In this document: in pieces, positions 6,944 to 9,822 of the stretch
Layout: every line of letters begins with the position of its first letter
Position numbering within the stretch: the stretch's first letter is position 1
Source: Halanaerobiales bacterium
GTDB lineage: Bacteria > Bacillota_F > Halanaerobiia > DY22613
Length of the DNA: 9,822 bases
Assembly: GCA_023128035.1 (NCBI GenBank)
Contig: JAGMES010000157.1
Span: 1 to 9,822 of the forward strand
Direction: 5' to 3'
Position numbers and translations under genes: made by a program
Notes under the pieces: generated by a model
Databases searched by the model: none
Seen by the model: only the letters and a program-made list of their open reading frames with translations
What the model was told of the DNA's origin: nothing

Positions 6944-6978
6944 AAAAAAAAGAGTGCTGTCTTTGAACAACACTCTTT
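6944..6978 (-). terminator. Intrinsic terminator of the cohesin-like/SLH operon
   Basis: An 11-bp stem (6949-6959 with 6968-6978, one G-T pair) with an 8-nt loop, followed on the minus strand by eight T residues (6951-6944). It is 20 bp past the stop codon of the SLH gene. Confidence 0.92.
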
Positions 6979-6998
6979 TACATCCTTATTTTTGTTAA

Positions 6999-7736
6999 TT
7001 ACTTAACTAACATGGAAAGAAGTAAGCCACCAATCAAATAGAAAATATATTGGGTATCTTTAGCTTTTAAATCCACAATTTCTTCTTTCAAAGTCTGATT
7101 TTCTGCTTTTAATACCTGAATATCATTGGTATTATCCTTACTCTGTTCTTTAACTTCCTCCATCTGAATATTTAAACCCTGTACACTGAAAGATAAGCCT
7201 TCAGCAAGTTTGTTCTCCATTTCGACTATCTGAGTTTTCAGTGAAACCCAATTATCTTGACTAATCTTTAATTGCTCTTCCAGATCTTTTAAATCAATCA
7301 GTCGATCAATCATCTCAAGAATTTGTTGTTGACTCCGGGCGATATCTTCTTTCATTACAACTTGATTTTTCTCCAATTGAGTCATTCGACCTTCAAAGAG
7401 ATTTTGACTTTGTACAATATCAACTAGTTCTTTGCGAAACTCAACAGTCAATTCACGGATTGTAGTGATATCATCTGCAGATGCTGTCACAGTACCACTT
7501 TCTAATCTGGTCAAAATTTTTGCTACAACCTCAGCAAGTTGAAAGCGAGATATGTTTTTATCTCCCCGGAATGTATTATCCTCATAAAGTGAAAGATAAC
7601 CTTTGTTAATCAAAGTTTTTACACTTTTATAGGCCCAGTGAGATGAACTAACATCCTTTATTGTTTCTGCTAAACCAATAGTACTAAATACCAAAAGCAT
7701 AACCATAACTAAAATTGGAATCCATTTACGTTTCAT
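6999..7736 (-). CDS. Secreted SLH-domain protein with coiled coil and C-terminal membrane helix
   Basis: The 245-aa product has four visible parts. A signal peptide (about 1-23, ending GLA) is followed by one S-layer homology domain (about 27-76) with the usual HWAYKSVKTLINKGYL, TFRGDK and ISRFQLAEVVAKIL elements. A long helical, coiled-coil-forming region (about 88-228) is rich in Glu, Lys and Gln heptads. A hydrophobic C-terminal helix (about 230-244) is followed by a single Lys. SLH domains bind secondary cell-wall polymers on peptidoglycan, so the protein probably links the wall to a membrane, with the coiled coil as spacer. The layout recalls OmpM-type tethers of diderm Firmicutes, but no beta-barrel is present and there is one SLH copy rather than three. 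AAAGGAGGA (7746-7754) precedes the start by about 9 nt. The gene follows the upstream one by 18 bp. Confidence 0.85.
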   Translation of the reverse strand: MKRKWIPILVMVMLLVFSTIGLAETIKDVSSSHWAYKSVKTLINKGYLSLYEDNTFRGDKNISRFQLAEVVAKILTRLESGTVTASADDITTIRELTVEFRKELVDIVQSQNLFEGRMTQLEKNQVVMKEDIARSQQQILEMIDRLIDLKDLEEQLKISQDNWVSLKTQIVEMENKLAEGLSFSVQGLNIQMEEVKEQSKDNTNDIQVLKAENQTLKEEIVDLKAKDTQYIFYLIGGLLLSMLVK

Positions 7737-7754
7737 AAGACAAAATCCTCCTTT

Positions 7755-9758
7755 TTACTCTAAAATCTGAATCTCTAAATCTTCCATGCTAAATATACTG
7801 TTATTACCTGTCCCATCTGTAATCATAACTTCCGCAAAAGAAATTTTCAATGGACCAGGTTTTAACGCTTTAAAGTAAACTTCTGCCAAAATACCACTTT
7901 TTTCACTCGAACGGCTTAAATCACCTGAAATTCCCGTAATAACTCCTTTTTCTCGATCAATTACAGGATCAACCCAAGGTAGTGGCTCACCACCCAAAAC
8001 AAAGATGGTACCCCGAGAAACATACATAGCCCGAGCAATTTCAGTATCATATGATAAATGAAGAATCAACTGATTCATCTCAGAAATATTACCCGCCCTT
8101 AATTGTACGCCGAAATATTCCCCAACCTTAATTTCTTCTTTTAAAGGTACCATATATACTTTGCTCTTTAATTCAGGAATCATTATACTTCCAATCAACG
8201 AAATCTTTGGACTGTTAAGAGAACGCAATTCAAGACCAAAATTCAACTTCCCAGAAACCATATCTGAAGCTTTAATCTTCCAAGGAATCATATAACTTTC
8301 TCCAGGTTTCAATGTGCCAATATATTTAGACATCTTTTCTTTTTCTGCAAAGGATAACCCTGGAGGTAAAATAACTAAAGAATGTACTTCATAAGCTGGA
8401 GATCCACCTGCATTTTTCATATGCAAAGTTAATTCAAAAGGGTTAGGTTCCAACTGTTCATCTGATGCTGTCAAGCTTTCAGGAAACTCTAACCAGGTTT
8501 TAAAACTTGGCGGAGGAGTAAAACTTACCAACCTCTCAGCCTGATTGTCATCTGTGTTAGAAGCATCAACTTTAACCTTATAAACTATCCGATCAGGTAA
8601 AGTCTTTCCTTTAACTGGCATCACTTCCCAAGCCACCTGCCCAGTAGAACCAGATTCCATATTCCCTAGAACTTTTTTAGTTGTTCCACCAACTACAGCA
8701 AAGCTACTTGGTAATTGAATCTGAGCTGTTACATCTTTTGCCACAATTTCAGATGTATTCTCAATATAAGCTACAACTGGGAATGATCTTGTTTGAGTAT
8801 CAAAGATCACTTCTGCTGGAGAAGTAACCCCCAAAGATAATAAACCTGGAACTACAGTAATACCACCCAGACCATATTTAGTCACATAAATTTTGGTTTC
8901 GCCTGGTTCTAAATATTCAGGAGCCCAGAATAATGCAATTGCACTATCCAATTCAAATTCTCCGGCTCGCCAAAATTCTTCACCAGGATCAAAATCAAAA
9001 CTCCATAATCCATCAGCCATACTACCCCAATCAGCAAAGTAAACCTTATCAGGTGTTGTAACATCTGGACCTTTTATTGTACCTTGTGCGGTCACCTTCG
9101 GACTGCTAATGGAATCAAAAGCTTGTAAGAAATCAGGTAAACTTCCTTTTATAAAAAACGCATCAGTGGTGATTGCTTTTTCACCAACTCTAAACGGTGC
9201 ACCATCATTGGTTCCTAACATAGTATCTAACATAACTCTTAGACCCATCTTATGTCTGACTTCATCATGATTGGTAAAACGATACTTAATCAAAGCAGTA
9301 TCATATAAACCAGTGGTACTACTCTTGGAAAAGGTCAAAATTTGCTCTACCTCAAGTGAGCCAAATGCAGCGGTAGTTATGATCCCATTTTGATCTCCCT
9401 CTTTCATAATCATAGGAGGTACAGTCATCTCGCCATATTTACCATCTCGTCCCGCACGTTGTTCCGTTTTACCGCCAAAAACATAATATTCTCCATCTAG
9501 AAAAATAGTAGAGAACGATGTCCATGGTTTGGGACGCCCATAAATCAAAGGTTCATTATCATCACCAGGGGCTATAGGGTTTCCACCTGTGATATCAACA
9601 GCAAATCTACCCATATTTTCTTCATTACCATTTACAACAATCTCGATATATTCATTTCCCAACCGGAGATTTCCATATTGGTCCAGTTGGGCATGTGCAG
9701 CAAAGGTTATGGTAAAAAAACATAATATAACCAAAAGAAAAACAAAACCTCTTTTCAT
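7755..9758 (-). CDS. Secreted multi-domain beta protein with C-terminal cohesin-like domain
   Basis: The 667-aa product is exported: residues 1-23 form a signal peptide ending AHA, with no lipobox. Residues about 28-305 form an aromatic-rich, probably all-beta domain I cannot name. Two Ig-like/CARDB-type modules follow (about 307-417 and 418-528), with phrases such as VVAYIENTSE, LTLHMKNAGG and GTLKPGES. Residues about 532-667 resemble a cohesin domain: IKVGEYFGVQL, then LILHLSYDTEIARAMYVSRG, then GILAEVYFKALKPGPLKISF. Cohesins bind dockerins in cellulosomes but similar domains occur in many other surface proteins; no dockerin is seen in the window. The start at 9758 is chosen over the ATG at 9791 because AAGGAG (9769-9774) lies 10 nt upstream. 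It is the first gene of an operon with the SLH protein. A TAAAAT at 9806-9801 could be its -10, but the -35 would be off the window. Confidence 0.85.
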   Translation of the reverse strand: MKRGFVFLLVILCFFTITFAAHAQLDQYGNLRLGNEYIEIVVNGNEENMGRFAVDITGGNPIAPGDDNEPLIYGRPKPWTSFSTIFLDGEYYVFGGKTEQRAGRDGKYGEMTVPPMIMKEGDQNGIITTAAFGSLEVEQILTFSKSSTTGLYDTALIKYRFTNHDEVRHKMGLRVMLDTMLGTNDGAPFRVGEKAITTDAFFIKGSLPDFLQAFDSISSPKVTAQGTIKGPDVTTPDKVYFADWGSMADGLWSFDFDPGEEFWRAGEFELDSAIALFWAPEYLEPGETKIYVTKYGLGGITVVPGLLSLGVTSPAEVIFDTQTRSFPVVAYIENTSEIVAKDVTAQIQLPSSFAVVGGTTKKVLGNMESGSTGQVAWEVMPVKGKTLPDRIVYKVKVDASNTDDNQAERLVSFTPPPSFKTWLEFPESLTASDEQLEPNPFELTLHMKNAGGSPAYEVHSLVILPPGLSFAEKEKMSKYIGTLKPGESYMIPWKIKASDMVSGKLNFGLELRSLNSPKISLIGSIMIPELKSKVYMVPLKEEIKVGEYFGVQLRAGNISEMNQLILHLSYDTEIARAMYVSRGTIFVLGGEPLPWVDPVIDREKGVITGISGDLSRSSEKSGILAEVYFKALKPGPLKISFAEVMITDGTGNNSIFSMEDLEIQILE

Positions 9759-9822
9759 AATAAAACCACTCCTTGATATAAACATTCCCAACTAGCTAGA
9801 ATTTTATCTTTTGAGTTAAGAC

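Noticed and set aside
6739..6945. 68-codon TTG-started frame on the minus strand
   Set aside because: It begins in the T-run of a terminator, has no ribosome binding site and spans the 111-bp inverted repeat and possible hydrolase promoter, so it is better read as non-coding.
9589..9795. 68-codon open frame on the plus strand
   Set aside because: It is antisense to the signal peptide and N-terminal domain of the large secreted protein and has no features of its own.
9792..9799. CTAGCTAG palindrome upstream of the large secreted gene
   Set aside because: An 8-bp palindrome of this composition can occur by chance, and no second copy or promoter context makes it a credible operator.

Overview
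The window looks like chromosomal DNA of a low-GC Bacillota (Firmicutes) bacterium of clostridial grade. The sequence is AT-rich, has strong AGGAGG-type ribosome binding sites and TTGACA/TATAAT promoters, encodes a Firmicute-type GyrB without the insertion seen in proteobacteria, and carries an SLH-domain protein and a SleB-type cell wall hydrolase. The secreted SLH/coiled-coil protein would fit a lineage such as Halanaerobiales, but that placement is only a guess.

Left part (1-4955): bases 1-40 look like the right end of an IS200/IS605 (TnpB) element. Next come the terminator and body of a GyrB-type topoisomerase B subunit (minus strand), a 329-bp divergent promoter region, and a GyrA-type A subunit (plus strand). 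The two subunits should form one type IIA topoisomerase. The A subunit is of gyrase lineage along its whole length but lacks the GyrA box needed for DNA wrapping, so the enzyme is probably a second, non-wrapping (topo IV-like) paralogue. A 115-bp nested palindrome follows gyrA.

Middle part (5026-6707, all minus strand): three genes in separate transcription units. They are a lone ribbon-helix-helix protein with a consensus promoter, a cold-shock protein with a consensus promoter, 5'-leader hairpin and tandem terminators, and a secreted SleB/CwlJ-type cell wall hydrolase. A second long inverted repeat (6812-6922) that could form a branched RNA lies upstream of the hydrolase.

Right part (6944-9758, minus strand): a two-gene operon ending in a strong terminator. 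The first gene encodes a secreted 667-residue multi-domain beta protein ending in a cohesin-like domain. Eighteen bases later comes a secreted SLH domain/coiled-coil/C-terminal membrane-helix protein. Together they look like a cell-envelope module of unknown function.

No tRNA, rRNA or CRISPR array was seen. The features most worth a second look are the topoisomerase pair with a cleanly deleted GyrA box and an altered quinolone-binding site, the two ~110-bp structured repeats, the TnpB-element end with its adjoining guide, and the cohesin-like/SLH envelope operon.
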